NCBI GenBank assembly: GCA_004556965.1
Contig: SFFE01000012.1
Coordinates: 1 to 51,450 of the forward strand
Source: Clostridiales bacterium
GTDB taxonomy: Bacteria > Bacillota > Clostridia > Oscillospirales > Oscillospiraceae
Length of the DNA stretch: 51,450 nt
Reading direction: 5' to 3'
Below are positions 32,448-41,421 of this stretch, in pieces. Within the stretch, counting starts at the first letter, position 1. Every line of letters begins with the position of its first letter. The translations under genes and the position numbers were made by a program. Under the pieces are notes generated by a model. That model saw only the letters and a list, made by a program, of their open reading frames with translations. It was not told the DNA's origin and did not search any database.

Positions 32448-33749
32448 ATGAAGAAGTTCAATTCCGACAATAAATATCTGGGCTGGGGGCTTACGGCATT
32501 TTGCGTGATCGCGGGCGCGATTGTGTTTTATATGCTGCTTCAGCACGGCGGCGTCGTGGTGGACGGCATCAATGCGCTGCTCGGTATCCTCAGTCCGATC
32601 ATCTGGGGCCTGGTGATCGCGTATCTCCTCTGGCCGCTCACCAAACTGTTTGAGCGAAGCGTTTTTACGCCGCTGCTGAAAAAGATCGCGCCGAAGAAAA
32701 ACGGCGCGGTACCTGCGCGCGGCTTGTCCGTTTTGTTTTCGATTGTGGTGGCGCTGCTGTGCGTCGCCGCGCTGCTGTGGCTCATCATTCCGCAGCTCAT
32801 TTCCAGCATTGAGAGCATCATCGTCAATTCGCCGGAGTATTACGACACCGTTACCGGCTGGATTGAGCGCTTTTTTGAGGACTATCCGCAGCTGGAAAGC
32901 GTGCTGCTGGAGGCAACGGGCAATATCTCCGACAGTGTGCTGGACTGGATCAAGACGGCGGTGCTGCCGACCATGGGCAAGGTGGTCACCAGCGTCTCCG
33001 CGGGCGTATACTCGGTGCTGCGCGGCGTTCTGGATATGCTGATCGGCTTCGTCGTTGCGTGCTATGTGTTGTTTAATACCGAGGAATTCGGCGCGAAATC
33101 CAAGAAAGTGCTCTACAGTATCTTCTCGATTGAAACTGCGGAAAAAATCATGAGCGCCACCCGGTTTACGGACTCGGCCTTTATGGGCTTTATCCGCGGC
33201 AAGGTGATTGATTCGCTCATCATCGGCATCCTCTGCTACATCTGCTGCAGCCTGCTGCGCATGCCGTACGTGGTGCTGATCAGCGTGATCGTGGGCGTGA
33301 CGAATATCATCCCGGTGTTCGGCCCGTTCATCGGCGCGGTGCCGTCGGCGCTGATTATTCTTCTCGTGTCCCCAATGAAATGCCTGATCTTCGTGGTTTT
33401 CGTCATCATTCTGCAGCAGATCGACGGCAATATCATCGGGCCCAAAATCCTCGGCAGCTCCACGGGCATCAGCGGCTTCTGGATCATGTTTGCCATTTTG
33501 CTCGGCGGCGGCCTGTTCGGCGTGATTGGCATGCTGCTCGGCGTACCGGTGTTCGTCGTGGTATATGAGGGGCTGCGCCGGCTGGTGGAGCACGGATTAA
33601 AAAAGCACGGCCTCCAAACGGAGACCGCGCAGTACATGAATATTGACGCTATCGATCAGGAGACGAAAATGCCGATCCGGCATACCGAAGCGGAGGAGAA
33701 GAAAGCTTCGGAACCGCCCGGCGATTCACCGGAGAACCGGAAACAGTGA
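32448..33749 (+). CDS. AI-2E family transporter
   Basis: 433 residues. Seven or eight membrane segments in the usual pattern: an N-terminal pair (YLGWGLTAFCVIAGAIVFY; LLGILSPIIWGLVIAYLLW), a long amphipathic loop, and the C-terminal block GVTNIIPVFGPFIGAVPSA then QIDGNIIGPKILGSSTGISG, which is the family hallmark. Family members export small molecules or exchange ions; the AI-2 label is historical and the substrate is unknown. A charged tail (EEKKASEPPGDSPEN) ends the protein. The last 24 bases overlap the convergent cysteine desulfurase gene. Confidence 0.9.
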   Translation: MKKFNSDNKYLGWGLTAFCVIAGAIVFYMLLQHGGVVVDGINALLGILSPIIWGLVIAYLLWPLTKLFERSVFTPLLKKIAPKKNGAVPARGLSVLFSIVVALLCVAALLWLIIPQLISSIESIIVNSPEYYDTVTGWIERFFEDYPQLESVLLEATGNISDSVLDWIKTAVLPTMGKVVTSVSAGVYSVLRGVLDMLIGFVVACYVLFNTEEFGAKSKKVLYSIFSIETAEKIMSATRFTDSAFMGFIRGKVIDSLIIGILCYICCSLLRMPYVVLISVIVGVTNIIPVFGPFIGAVPSALIILLVSPMKCLIFVVFVIILQQIDGNIIGPKILGSSTGISGFWIMFAILLGGGLFGVIGMLLGVPVFVVVYEGLRRLVEHGLKKHGLQTETAQYMNIDAIDQETKMPIRHTEAEEKKASEPPGDSPENRKQ

Positions 33750-34862
33750 CTGCTTTGCCTCGTGGAGCGCGTCGCACAGGGCGTCGACGTCCTGTTGCGT
33801 CGTGAAGCGCGAAAAGCTGATGCGCAGCGCGCCGTCGATCACGTTCGACGGCAGCCCCATGGCCTCCAGCACATGGCTCCGCCCGCCCTTTTTGCAGGCG
33901 GAGCTTTTTGACGTATAAATCTCCCGCGCTTCGAGGAAATTCATCAGCACCTCGCTGCGGTAGTCGGGCAGGGAAATGCTCAGAATGTGCGGCGCGCCGC
34001 CGCCGATGACGACGAGGCCTTCGATCTCTGCCGTCAGGCGGTCGACGGCATGCGCGCGCAGGCGCGCCATTTCCGCTGTTGCGTCGGCCATTTTGGCCTT
34101 GCCGATGGCGGCGGCCGCGCCGAATGCGGCGATCTGCGGCGTGGCCTCCGTACCGGCGCGGATGCCGCGTTCCTGCCCGCCGCCAAAAATGTACGGCGGC
34201 AGCTTCAGCCCGCTGCGGATGTACAGCGCGCCGACGCCCTTTGGGGCGTGAATTTTATGCCCGCTGATGGAAATGAGATCGGCGCCGAGCGTTTTTGCAC
34301 GAAACGGAACCTTCAAAAAGCCCTGCACGGCGTCCGTGTGCAGCAGCGCGCGGGAGCTTTCCGCTTTCAGCATACGCGCAATTTCTGCGATGTCCGTTAT
34401 CGCGCCCGTTTCGTTGTTTACCATCATGAGCGACACGAGAATCGTGTCCGCCCGCAGCGCCTGGCGCACCTGTGCGGCGGAGACAGCGCCGTGCGCGTCC
34501 GGCTGCAGCCGGGTGATCTCAAAGCCCTCTTTTTCCAAAAAGTCCAGCGACCGGCGCACCGCGTCGTGCTCCACCGCGGAGCTGATGATGTGCTTACCCT
34601 GACGGCGCATCAGCCGCGCGCCGGAAATGAGCGCCCAGTTGTCGCCTTCCGATCCGCAGGAGGTGAAATACACCTCGTCCGGCGCGCAGCCGAGCGCGTC
34701 GGCCACCTGCCTGCGCGCCGTGTCCACAGCGGCTTTCGCCTCGCGGCCGAGCTTGTAGGTGGAGCTGGGGTTTCCATAGACTTCCGTCATCATGCGCAGG
34801 GCGGCCTCCGCCGCCTCCGGGCATACCCGCGTGGTCGCGGCGTTATCCAGATAAATACTCAT
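33726..34862 (-). CDS. Cysteine desulfurase (NifS/IscS-like)
   Basis: 378 residues. PLP enzyme that takes sulfur from cysteine for Fe-S clusters and thio-modified tRNA. Motifs: N-terminal YLDNAATTRVCPEA, SSAVEHDAVRRS, the PLP lysine in SISGHKIHAPKGVGALY, and the persulfide loop SKSSACKKGG with its cysteine. The long active loop fits the NifS/IscS group. Start at 34862 behind GAGGG. It is divergent from mtaB with only 27 nt between the two start codons; MtaB needs sulfur donation, so a functional link is plausible. The 3' end overlaps the AI-2E gene tail to tail. Confidence 0.94.
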   Translation of the reverse strand: MSIYLDNAATTRVCPEAAEAALRMMTEVYGNPSSTYKLGREAKAAVDTARRQVADALGCAPDEVYFTSCGSEGDNWALISGARLMRRQGKHIISSAVEHDAVRRSLDFLEKEGFEITRLQPDAHGAVSAAQVRQALRADTILVSLMMVNNETGAITDIAEIARMLKAESSRALLHTDAVQGFLKVPFRAKTLGADLISISGHKIHAPKGVGALYIRSGLKLPPYIFGGGQERGIRAGTEATPQIAAFGAAAAIGKAKMADATAEMARLRAHAVDRLTAEIEGLVVIGGGAPHILSISLPDYRSEVLMNFLEAREIYTSKSSACKKGGRSHVLEAMGLPSNVIDGALRISFSRFTTQQDVDALCDALHEAKQSLFPVLR

Positions 34863-34889
34863 TTGATACCCTCGATTGGAGATGAAATT

Positions 34890-36176
34890 ATGCACTATAT
34901 TATAACCGCCCTTGGCTGCAAGGTCAACCAGTACGAGGCGCAGGCTGTGGAGACGATGCTGCAGGCGCGCGGCTTTGAACCCGCCGCGGCAGGGGAGGAG
35001 ACCGATCTGATCGTTGTCAACACATGCGCCGTCACAGCGGAAGGCGGGCGCAAGTCGCGCCAGACCATCCGAAAGCTGCGCGAGGAACATCCGGGCGCGC
35101 TTGTGGCCGTGTGCGGCTGCTGGTCGCAGCTCAGCCCGGAGGACGCCGCCGCCATCGGCGCGGACGTGGTGCACGGCAGCGGCAGCAAGCAGGCGTTTGT
35201 GGAGGACATCATCAAGGCGCTGGAGACCCGCGCACCGGTCACCTGCGTGGACAATCCCTTCCAGCGCATGGCGTTCGAGCCGCTTCCGGCGGGCGCGGTC
35301 TACGGCCGCACGCGCGCCATGTTGAAAATTCAGGACGGCTGCAACAACTTCTGCACCTACTGCGTCATCCCGTATACGCGCGGACGCATCCGCAGTCTGC
35401 CGCTGGAGGAGATGACCCGGCAGGCCGCCGCGCTGGACGCGGAGGGCTACCGCGAGCTGGTGCTCACCGGCATCGAGATCGCGTCCTACGGCAAGGATCT
35501 GCCCGGCGGTCTCACGCTGGCGGACGCGGTGACGACGGTGACGCATGCGGCGCCGCATGCGCGGCTGCGCCTCGGTTCGCTGGAGCCGACCGTTGTTACG
35601 GAGGACTTCTGCCGCGCCATTGCGGCGACCGGGCGTGTTTGCGATCATTTTCATCTCTCGCTTCAGAGCGGATGCGACCGCACGCTCGCGCGCATGAACC
35701 GGAAGTATGACACGCAGCAGTTTTCCGAATGTGCCGGGCGGCTGCGTCGGTATTTTCCCGGCTGCGCCCTCACCGCTGACCTCATCACCGGCTTTCCCGG
35801 CGAGACGGACGCCGATCACGCCGCGACGCTCGCGTTTCTGCGCAGATGCGGCTTTGCGGCTGTTCACGTTTTCCCATATTCCCGCCGCCCCGGCACCAAG
35901 GCAGACGAAATGCCGGAGCAGCTCAGTCACGCGGTGAAGTCTGCTCGCGCACACGAAGCGCAGCAGGTCGCAGACGAGACGAAGCGGGCGTATCAGAACG
36001 CACAAATTGGCGCGACGCTGTCCGTTTTGTTCGAGACGGAGCGCGACGGCGCGTGGATCGGCCACTCGACAAACTACTGTCTCGTCTCCGCCGTGGGCGA
36101 AAACCTGCATGGCGTTGTGCGAAATGTTGAAATCACGGGCGTTTCCGGGGAAATGCTTGTCGGGAATTTGGTTTGA
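34890..36176 (+). CDS. mtaB: tRNA t6A37 methylthiotransferase MtaB
   Basis: 428 residues. It inserts a methylthio group into t6A37 of ANN-decoding tRNAs. Order: UPF0004 domain with three cluster cysteines (TALGCKVNQYEA, VVNTCAVT, VCGCWSQ), radical SAM domain with GCNNFCTYCVIPYTRG, and a C-terminal TRAM domain (about residue 370 on). The KxNQYE form and length place it in the MtaB branch rather than MiaB. I start at ATG 34890 behind TGGAGATG; the frame stays open upstream across the divergent gene but that is antisense sequence. Confidence 0.93.
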   Translation: MHYIITALGCKVNQYEAQAVETMLQARGFEPAAAGEETDLIVVNTCAVTAEGGRKSRQTIRKLREEHPGALVAVCGCWSQLSPEDAAAIGADVVHGSGSKQAFVEDIIKALETRAPVTCVDNPFQRMAFEPLPAGAVYGRTRAMLKIQDGCNNFCTYCVIPYTRGRIRSLPLEEMTRQAAALDAEGYRELVLTGIEIASYGKDLPGGLTLADAVTTVTHAAPHARLRLGSLEPTVVTEDFCRAIAATGRVCDHFHLSLQSGCDRTLARMNRKYDTQQFSECAGRLRRYFPGCALTADLITGFPGETDADHAATLAFLRRCGFAAVHVFPYSRRPGTKADEMPEQLSHAVKSARAHEAQQVADETKRAYQNAQIGATLSVLFETERDGAWIGHSTNYCLVSAVGENLHGVVRNVEITGVSGEMLVGNLV

Positions 36177-36231
36177 CGGCGGCCTGAAATCGTGTTAGAG
36201 TTTTCACGTATCTTGTTTTGAGGTGGATTTC

Positions 36232-37323
36232 ATGACCAGAAGCGAAGTGTTTAATTTCTCGGCAGGCCCGTCGGTGCTGCCGGAGGAAGTTCTTGTGCGC
36301 GCGCAGGCGGAGCTGATGAATTACGGCGGCTCCGGCATGTCCGTGATGGAGATGAGCCACCGAAGTACGCAGTTTTCTGAGATTTTTCAGGAGACAAAGG
36401 CGAAATTCAAGGCGCTGTTTTCCGTGCCGGATACCCATGAGATCTTGTTTTTGCAGGGCGGCGCGTCGTCGCAGTTTTCGATGATTCCGCTGAACCTCAT
36501 GGGCGCGGATGGCTGCGCGGACTACGCGGTTACGGGACATTTTTCCGCCATTGCTGCCAAAGAAGCGCAGAAATACGGCGCGGTGCAGATCGCGGCGGAT
36601 ACCTCGGACCGCTATCACACCTGTATTCCGGCGCAGTCGGAGCTGCGCCTGAACCCGGAGGCTTCCTATTTTTATTACTGCGCCAACAACACCATCTACG
36701 GCACGGAGTGGCAGTACGTCCCGCAGACTGGCGCCGTTCCGCTTGTATGCGACATGTCGTCCGATATTCTGTCCCGCCCGGTGGACGTTGCGTCCTACGG
36801 CCTGATTTTTGCCGGCGCGCAGAAGAATATGGCGCCCGCCGGACTCACGGTCGTTATTCTGGACAAACGTCTGGCAGGGCATGAACAGTCCATCACGCCG
36901 CTGATGTTCAGCTATCAGCGCATGATCGACAAGGATTCCATGTACAATACCCCGCCGTGCTGGTGCATCTATATGCTCGGCCTTACGCTCGACTGGCTGG
37001 GGCAGCAGGGCGGCGTGAACGGTATGGAGCAGATCAAGGCGGCGCGTGCAGCGAAGCTGTATGACTTCCTGGATAACAGCGCGGTGTTTCACGCCTGCGC
37101 CGCTCCCGGCTCGCGGTCGGACATGAACGTCACGTTCCGCACCGGAGACGATGCGCTGGATGCGGAATGCATCCGCGGCGCGACGGCACGCGGTCTGCTG
37201 AATCTCAAGGGGCACCGTGTGGCCGGCGGCATGCGGGCGTCACTGTATAATGCGATGCCGATGGCGGGCGTGGACGCGCTTGTGGACTATTTGAAGCAAT
37301 TTGAGGTGGAGCACCATGGATAA
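36232..37323 (+). CDS. serC: Phosphoserine aminotransferase
   Basis: 363 residues. It converts 3-phosphohydroxypyruvate and glutamate to O-phosphoserine. N-terminal VFNFSAGPSVLPEEVL, SHRSTQF, LFLQGGASSQFSMIP and the PLP lysine in FAGAQKNMAPAGLTVVI are all present. GAGGTGG lies 6 nt before the ATG at 36232. It overlaps the dehydrogenase gene by 8 nt, making a compact serC-serA operon; serB is not in the window. Confidence 0.96.
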   Translation: MTRSEVFNFSAGPSVLPEEVLVRAQAELMNYGGSGMSVMEMSHRSTQFSEIFQETKAKFKALFSVPDTHEILFLQGGASSQFSMIPLNLMGADGCADYAVTGHFSAIAAKEAQKYGAVQIAADTSDRYHTCIPAQSELRLNPEASYFYYCANNTIYGTEWQYVPQTGAVPLVCDMSSDILSRPVDVASYGLIFAGAQKNMAPAGLTVVILDKRLAGHEQSITPLMFSYQRMIDKDSMYNTPPCWCIYMLGLTLDWLGQQGGVNGMEQIKAARAAKLYDFLDNSAVFHACAAPGSRSDMNVTFRTGDDALDAECIRGATARGLLNLKGHRVAGGMRASLYNAMPMAGVDALVDYLKQFEVEHHG

Positions 37324-38485
37324 ATACAGAATCAAAACAATGAACCACATCGCCGAGCGCGGCATTCAGTGCCTGGCCGAGCGCGGCTGTATCGTGGGTG
37401 AGGACATTGAAAATCCCAATGGCCTGCTGCTGCGCAGCGCCGATCTGCATGAATATCCGTTTGAGGAGAGCCTGCTTGCCATTGCGCGCTCCGGCGCTGG
37501 CACGAATAACATCCCGCTCGACAAATGCTGCGACCGCGGCATCGTTGTGTTCAACTCGCCCGGCGCGAATGCCGAGGCGGTCAAGGAGCTGATTCTCTGC
37601 TCCTTGGTCATGTCTTCGCGTGACGTGCTCGGCAGCATTGAGTGGGTGCGCAGCCTGCAGGGGCAGGGGGCGAAGATCCCGGAGCTGGTTGAGAAGGGCA
37701 AATCTGCGTTTACCGGCCCGGAGCTGATGGGCAAGACACTTGGCGTGATCGGCCTCGGCGCCATCGGCGCACTGGTCGCGAATATCGCCGTGAAGCTCGG
37801 CATGAACGTCTGCGGCTACGACCCGTATCTCTCGGTGGACGCCGCATGGAGGCTGTCCCGCGATGTGCAGCACGCGGTGGATCTGGACGAGATTTTCATG
37901 AAGGCCGATTACATCAGCGTGAACGTCCCGTATACGGATCAGACGAAGCATATGCTGGGCGCCCGCGCGTTCTCGAAAATGAAGGACGGCGTGCGCATCA
38001 TCAATGAATCCCGTGCCGAGATCGTGGACGACGACGCCATGCTCGAAGCCCTCGCCTCCGGCAAGGTCGGACGCTATGTCACCGACTTCCCGAACGAGAA
38101 GATGGTCGGCGCCGAGCATGTCATTGCCATGCCGCATCTGGGCGCGTGCACGCCGGAGAGCGAGGAGAAGTCCTCCGTTATGGCCGCGCGCGAGCTGTTT
38201 GATTATCTGGAAAACGGCAACATCAAAAACTCGGTCAATTTCCCGGACGCGGTGCTGGAGCGCATGGGCGTGAGCCGTCTGTGTATTTTGCACCACAACG
38301 TTCCAAAGATGCTCAATCAGTTTCTGGAGATTGCGTGCAGCACGCGGCTGAACGTGGAAAACATGATCAACAAGGCCTATGGCGCGTATGCCTACGCCAT
38401 GATTGACCTCAACGGCTATCTGGACGATGCGCAGATTCAGGCTCTGCGCGCCATTCCGGAGGTCATCCGGGTCCGCGTGGTGTAA
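37316..38485 (+). CDS. serA: D-3-phosphoglycerate dehydrogenase
   Basis: 389 residues, short SerA type. It oxidises 3-phosphoglycerate to 3-phosphohydroxypyruvate, the first step of serine synthesis. NAD fold GVIGLGAIGALVANIAVKLG; the catalytic triad is present as Arg in INESRAEIVDD, Glu in DFPNEK and His in MPHLGACTPE. The C-terminal 75 residues (VSRLCILHHNVPKMLNQF ... IPEVIRVRVV) form an ACT domain for likely serine feedback. The start inside serC (8-nt overlap) follows AGGTGGAGC. A long terminator follows. Confidence 0.94.
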   Translation: MDKYRIKTMNHIAERGIQCLAERGCIVGEDIENPNGLLLRSADLHEYPFEESLLAIARSGAGTNNIPLDKCCDRGIVVFNSPGANAEAVKELILCSLVMSSRDVLGSIEWVRSLQGQGAKIPELVEKGKSAFTGPELMGKTLGVIGLGAIGALVANIAVKLGMNVCGYDPYLSVDAAWRLSRDVQHAVDLDEIFMKADYISVNVPYTDQTKHMLGARAFSKMKDGVRIINESRAEIVDDDAMLEALASGKVGRYVTDFPNEKMVGAEHVIAMPHLGACTPESEEKSSVMAARELFDYLENGNIKNSVNFPDAVLERMGVSRLCILHHNVPKMLNQFLEIACSTRLNVENMINKAYGAYAYAMIDLNGYLDDAQIQALRAIPEVIRVRVV

Positions 38486-38496
38486 TTATTATCGCT

Positions 38497-38546
38497 AAAA
38501 AAGCTCCCCCACCATTTGATTCATCATTAGGTGGGGGAGCTTTTTT
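38497..38546. terminator. Terminator after serC-serA, bidirectional
   Basis: AAAAAAGCTCCCCCACC and GGTGGGGGAGCTTTTTT form a 17-bp stem with a 16-nt loop. It also serves the convergent YczE-like gene. Confidence 0.92.
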
Positions 38547-38562
38547 AGTATGTTCTAATCAC

Positions 38563-39231
38563 CTAAAACGGAATGCGTTTTCTCAAACATGCACCGACGT
38601 TTCCTTGCATCCACGACAATGTTCTTCCAACAAAAATCGCAGAGAAGATCGTTGCGATTCCAAAGCCAACGATCCTGTGCAGGAAGATCAGTGACAATAG
38701 GATGGAGATCAGAACGCAGATCACATCATAGACGATTTTGACTCTGCCCATTTCGACCTTCAGCATGTTACTCAGCAAATTCACGGTCCCGTCCGGCGGG
38801 TTTTGTACGAACTTCATATTGAGCATAAAAACCATGCCAAGGGCCGTAAAGAACACGCTGAAAATCAAGAGGATCCATTTCAAGATGACATTGGCTGGCT
38901 CGATTTGGATCAGCTGCTCCAATCCGTCTATAATCACGCCGAACAAAACGGCAACCGGGACCTGCAGTATAATCTTGATGTTCAGCCACTTGTGCTCCAA
39001 AACATACTGGATCACACTGTTTGCGAGATGAAACAGCATGGTAAGCGCTCCGAAGCTAAGCGGCAGTATAAACTGCGAGACATATGCGATGCTGCTGATC
39101 GGCGAGATCCCTAATTGACTTTTGACGCACAAGACAATACCGAGAGACAGAAAAACCATGCCGATCAAGTATATGCAAATGCGGGAAAGCCATACCCAAA
39201 CACCAGTTTTATATTTTTGCTGATTGGACAA
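38563..39231 (-). CDS. YczE/YitT-like membrane protein (DUF6198 type)
   Basis: 222 residues, five to six membrane segments (ICIYLIGMVFLSLGIVLCV; IILQVPVAVLFGVIIDGL; VILKWILLIFSVFFTALGM; ILLSLIFLHRIVGFG). The GxxLxVKSQLGISPISS start and FVQNPPDGTVNLLSNML loop are shared with YczE/YyaS proteins of unknown function. TTG start at 39231 behind AGAAGG; no ATG alternative exists. Its base composition is clearly lower in GC, with more AAA/ATT codons, than the surrounding genes, a sign of recent acquisition. It follows the ECF S-component gene by 28 nt. Confidence 0.8.
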   Translation of the reverse strand: MSNQQKYKTGVWVWLSRICIYLIGMVFLSLGIVLCVKSQLGISPISSIAYVSQFILPLSFGALTMLFHLANSVIQYVLEHKWLNIKIILQVPVAVLFGVIIDGLEQLIQIEPANVILKWILLIFSVFFTALGMVFMLNMKFVQNPPDGTVNLLSNMLKVEMGRVKIVYDVICVLISILLSLIFLHRIVGFGIATIFSAIFVGRTLSWMQGNVGACLRKRIPF

Positions 39232-39259
39232 TCCTTTTCCCTTCTGTCACTGTATGATG

Positions 39260-39781
39260 TTACTTCTGCATGACCAGCTCGGAGAAGTTCCGAATCTCCG
39301 GGATCGTGTGCAGCGCGTAGTACAGCGCAAGACCGCCCGCGACGCCCGCTGTGCCCTGCATGACGTTGCCGATGATCTCCGCCGCAGCAGCCATACCGTA
39401 GCCGAGAAAAACGGACTCGAACACAAAGTAGCCGAGCACCATGAAGGCCTCGCCGCAGATCGCGCCGAACAGGGCGGAGCCGAATTTCCGCTTGGTGGCG
39501 CGGAAAACAAGCGCGGCGATCACGGCGGCGCCCGCCTTGATGATGAGCGTGCCCGGGGCATACAGTGCATAGCCCGCGAGCAGGTCGGCAAGACCGGAGC
39601 CGAGTCCGGCGGCAATACCGCCGTAGAGCGGCCCAGCCAGCAGCGCGCTGAATACCACGACGATGTCGCCCGCGTTCAGGTAGCCGCCCGTCGGCGTCGG
39701 GATGGGAATGACCATCGTCGCCACGCAGCACAGCGCCGTCAGCAGGGATGTATAGATGAGAATTCTGAGTTTCTGATTCAT
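39260..39781 (-). CDS. ECF transporter S-component (substrate-binding membrane subunit)
   Basis: 173 residues with about six membrane segments. S-components bind a vitamin or similar nutrient and dock on a shared EcfA-A'-T module, which is not in the window. GGYLNAGDIVVVFSALLAGP followed by GGIAAGLGSGLADLLAGY and APGTLIIKAGAA is the usual signature of the riboflavin/pantothenate-like Pfam ECF-ribofla_trS group. Start at 39781 behind GAGGAGA. The substrate cannot be told; no riboswitch is evident in the 124-nt upstream gap. Confidence 0.85.
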   Translation of the reverse strand: MNQKLRILIYTSLLTALCCVATMVIPIPTPTGGYLNAGDIVVVFSALLAGPLYGGIAAGLGSGLADLLAGYALYAPGTLIIKAGAAVIAALVFRATKRKFGSALFGAICGEAFMVLGYFVFESVFLGYGMAAAAEIIGNVMQGTAGVAGGLALYYALHTIPEIRNFSELVMQK

Positions 39782-39850
39782 TGGTATCTCCTCTTTTTTC
39801 ACATTCTTCAACATTCTCAATATACACTGACAAACGCTGTCCCGTCAAGG

Positions 39851-39879
39851 TTGTGTCCGCCGAATTTTCGTGGTATACT
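39851..39879 (+). promoter_or_regulatory. Promoter of the AlaX-type gene
   Basis: TTGTGT (39851-39856), 17-nt spacer, TATACT (39874-39879), 26 nt before the start. Confidence 0.55.
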
Positions 39880-39905
39880 TCCCATAGAAATCTGGAGGAT
39901 TGCAT

Positions 39906-41063
39906 ATGACGGAGAAGCTTTATGATATGGACAGCCACCTGCGCGTGTTTTCGGCTACCGTTTTGCACTGTGAACCGGCAGAGAAGGGGTTTCACGTGTT
40001 TTTGGACCGGACGGCGTTTTTTCCGGAGGGCGGCGGCCAACCGGCGGATACCGGAACGCTCGGCGATGCGGCTGTTTTGGATGTACAGGAGACGGACGGA
40101 GACATTGCACATTACACAGACCGCGCGCTGGAACCCGGGGCGCGGGTGTGCGGCGAGATCGACTGGCCGCAGCGCTTCCGGCGCATGCAGGGGCATTCCG
40201 GCGAGCATATCATCTCCGGCATCGTCCACCGGGACTACGGCTATGACAACGTGGGCTTTCACCTCGGTGACCATGAGATCACGATGGACTATAACGGCGA
40301 GCTGACATGGGAGCAGCTCATGGAGATCGAGCGGCTGGCGAACGAGGCCGTCTGGCGCAATGTGCCCATCCGCGCGGAATATCCGCCGCAGGAGGCGCTT
40401 TCAGGGCTGGAATACCGCAGCAAGCTGGATCTGAAGGAGAATGTCCGCATCGTCACGGTGGAGGGCTACGACGTATGCGCCTGCTGCGCGCCGCATGTGT
40501 CGTTCACCGGCGAGATCGGCGCCATCAAGATCGTGGACAGCATGCGCCACCGCGGCGGCGTGCGCCTGACGATTTTGTGCGGATCGGATGCTCAGGCGGA
40601 CTACCGGCGCAAGCATGACCAGGTTGCGGCGATTTCCGCGCTGCTCTCTGCGCGGCAGAGCGACGTGATCCCGGCGGTGGAGCGGCTTCAGAGCGAGATC
40701 GCTGCGCTGAAACAGACCGTTTCCGAGCTGAACCGGAAGTGCAATGAGCAGCGTCTGCGTGCGCTGCCGGAAACGGAGGGAAACCTCTGTATCGTCGATG
40801 TGTTTGATGATCCGGTCGCCATGCGCGAGCTGGTGAACGCCGGGATGCAGCAAGCCGGCGGCGTCTGCGCTGCCTTTTCCGGCACGGATGAAACGGGCTA
40901 CCGGTATATCATCGGCAGCCTGCACACCGATCTGCGCGCCCGCGCAAAGGAGATCAACGCCGCGCTCTCCGGCAAGGGCGGCGGCCAGCCGACGATGATC
41001 CAGGGCTCCTGCACCGCGCCGCGCGCGGTGATCGAAGCATTTTTTGCGCATTTTACAGCCTGA
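39906..41063 (+). CDS. Alanyl-tRNA editing protein, long AlaX type with DHHA1 domain
   Basis: 385 residues. It hydrolyses Ser-tRNAAla (or Gly-tRNAAla) in trans. The N-terminal part resembles the second (beta-barrel) AlaRS domain (TAFFPEGGGQPADTG); the zinc site is GHSGEHIISG plus CACCAPHV; then a short coiled-coil (AVERLQSEIAALKQTVSELN) leads into a DHHA1 domain ending SGKGGGQPTMIQGS, like the AlaRS C-terminus. It is alone, far from alaS. The start at 39906 has GGAGGAT 5-12 nt upstream; the TTG at 39900 is within the ribosome site and unlikely. Confidence 0.9.
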   Translation: MTEKLYDMDSHLRVFSATVLHCEPAEKGFHVFLDRTAFFPEGGGQPADTGTLGDAAVLDVQETDGDIAHYTDRALEPGARVCGEIDWPQRFRRMQGHSGEHIISGIVHRDYGYDNVGFHLGDHEITMDYNGELTWEQLMEIERLANEAVWRNVPIRAEYPPQEALSGLEYRSKLDLKENVRIVTVEGYDVCACCAPHVSFTGEIGAIKIVDSMRHRGGVRLTILCGSDAQADYRRKHDQVAAISALLSARQSDVIPAVERLQSEIAALKQTVSELNRKCNEQRLRALPETEGNLCIVDVFDDPVAMRELVNAGMQQAGGVCAAFSGTDETGYRYIIGSLHTDLRARAKEINAALSGKGGGQPTMIQGSCTAPRAVIEAFFAHFTA

Positions 41064-41070
41064 AAATCAC

Positions 41071-41104
41071 AAACAGGACCGCAGAAAAATCTGCGGTCCT
41101 GTCC
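41071..41104. terminator. Bidirectional terminator, AlaX-type gene and SASP gene
   Basis: ACAGGACCGCAG (41073-41084) and CTGCGGTCCTGT (41091-41102) with a 6-nt loop. The T tails are weak on both strands (CCGTTTG on plus, TTGTGATTTT on minus). Confidence 0.75.
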
Positions 41105-41110
41105 GTTTGG

Positions 41111-41308
41111 TTACTGCATACCGTTTTCGTAAGCAGCGATCATCTTTTTAACCATCTGGCCGCCAACGCTGCCAGCCTGGCGAGAGGTGAGGTCGCCGTT
41201 GTAACCCTGCTTCAGATTGACGCCGACTTCGGAAGCGGCTTCCATCTTGAAGCGGTTCATCGCTTCGCGAGCATTGGGGTTCATGAGATTGTTGCTGGAA
41301 TTCGCCAT
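41111..41308 (-). CDS. Alpha/beta-type small acid-soluble spore protein
   Basis: 65 residues. These proteins coat and protect DNA in the dormant spore and are degraded by GPR in germination. The GPR-cleavage region (FKMEAASEVGVNLK) and the second motif LTSRQAGSVGGQMVKKMI are intact. The gene marks the organism as a spore former. GGAGATG lies 8-14 nt before the ATG. A forespore SigG promoter would be expected upstream; I see no convincing match in 41309-41420. Confidence 0.95.
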   Translation of the reverse strand: MANSSNNLMNPNAREAMNRFKMEAASEVGVNLKQGYNGDLTSRQAGSVGGQMVKKMIAAYENGMQ

Positions 41309-41421
41309 TTGAATTACATCTCCTTTTTCAGTTTCGGGGTTGTCCCGGTACTATTCTTTGCATGGTGGTTTGAGATATTCAGGAGATGGAAAAGCAATTT
41401 TTTGAAATTCTGGTGTCGAAT

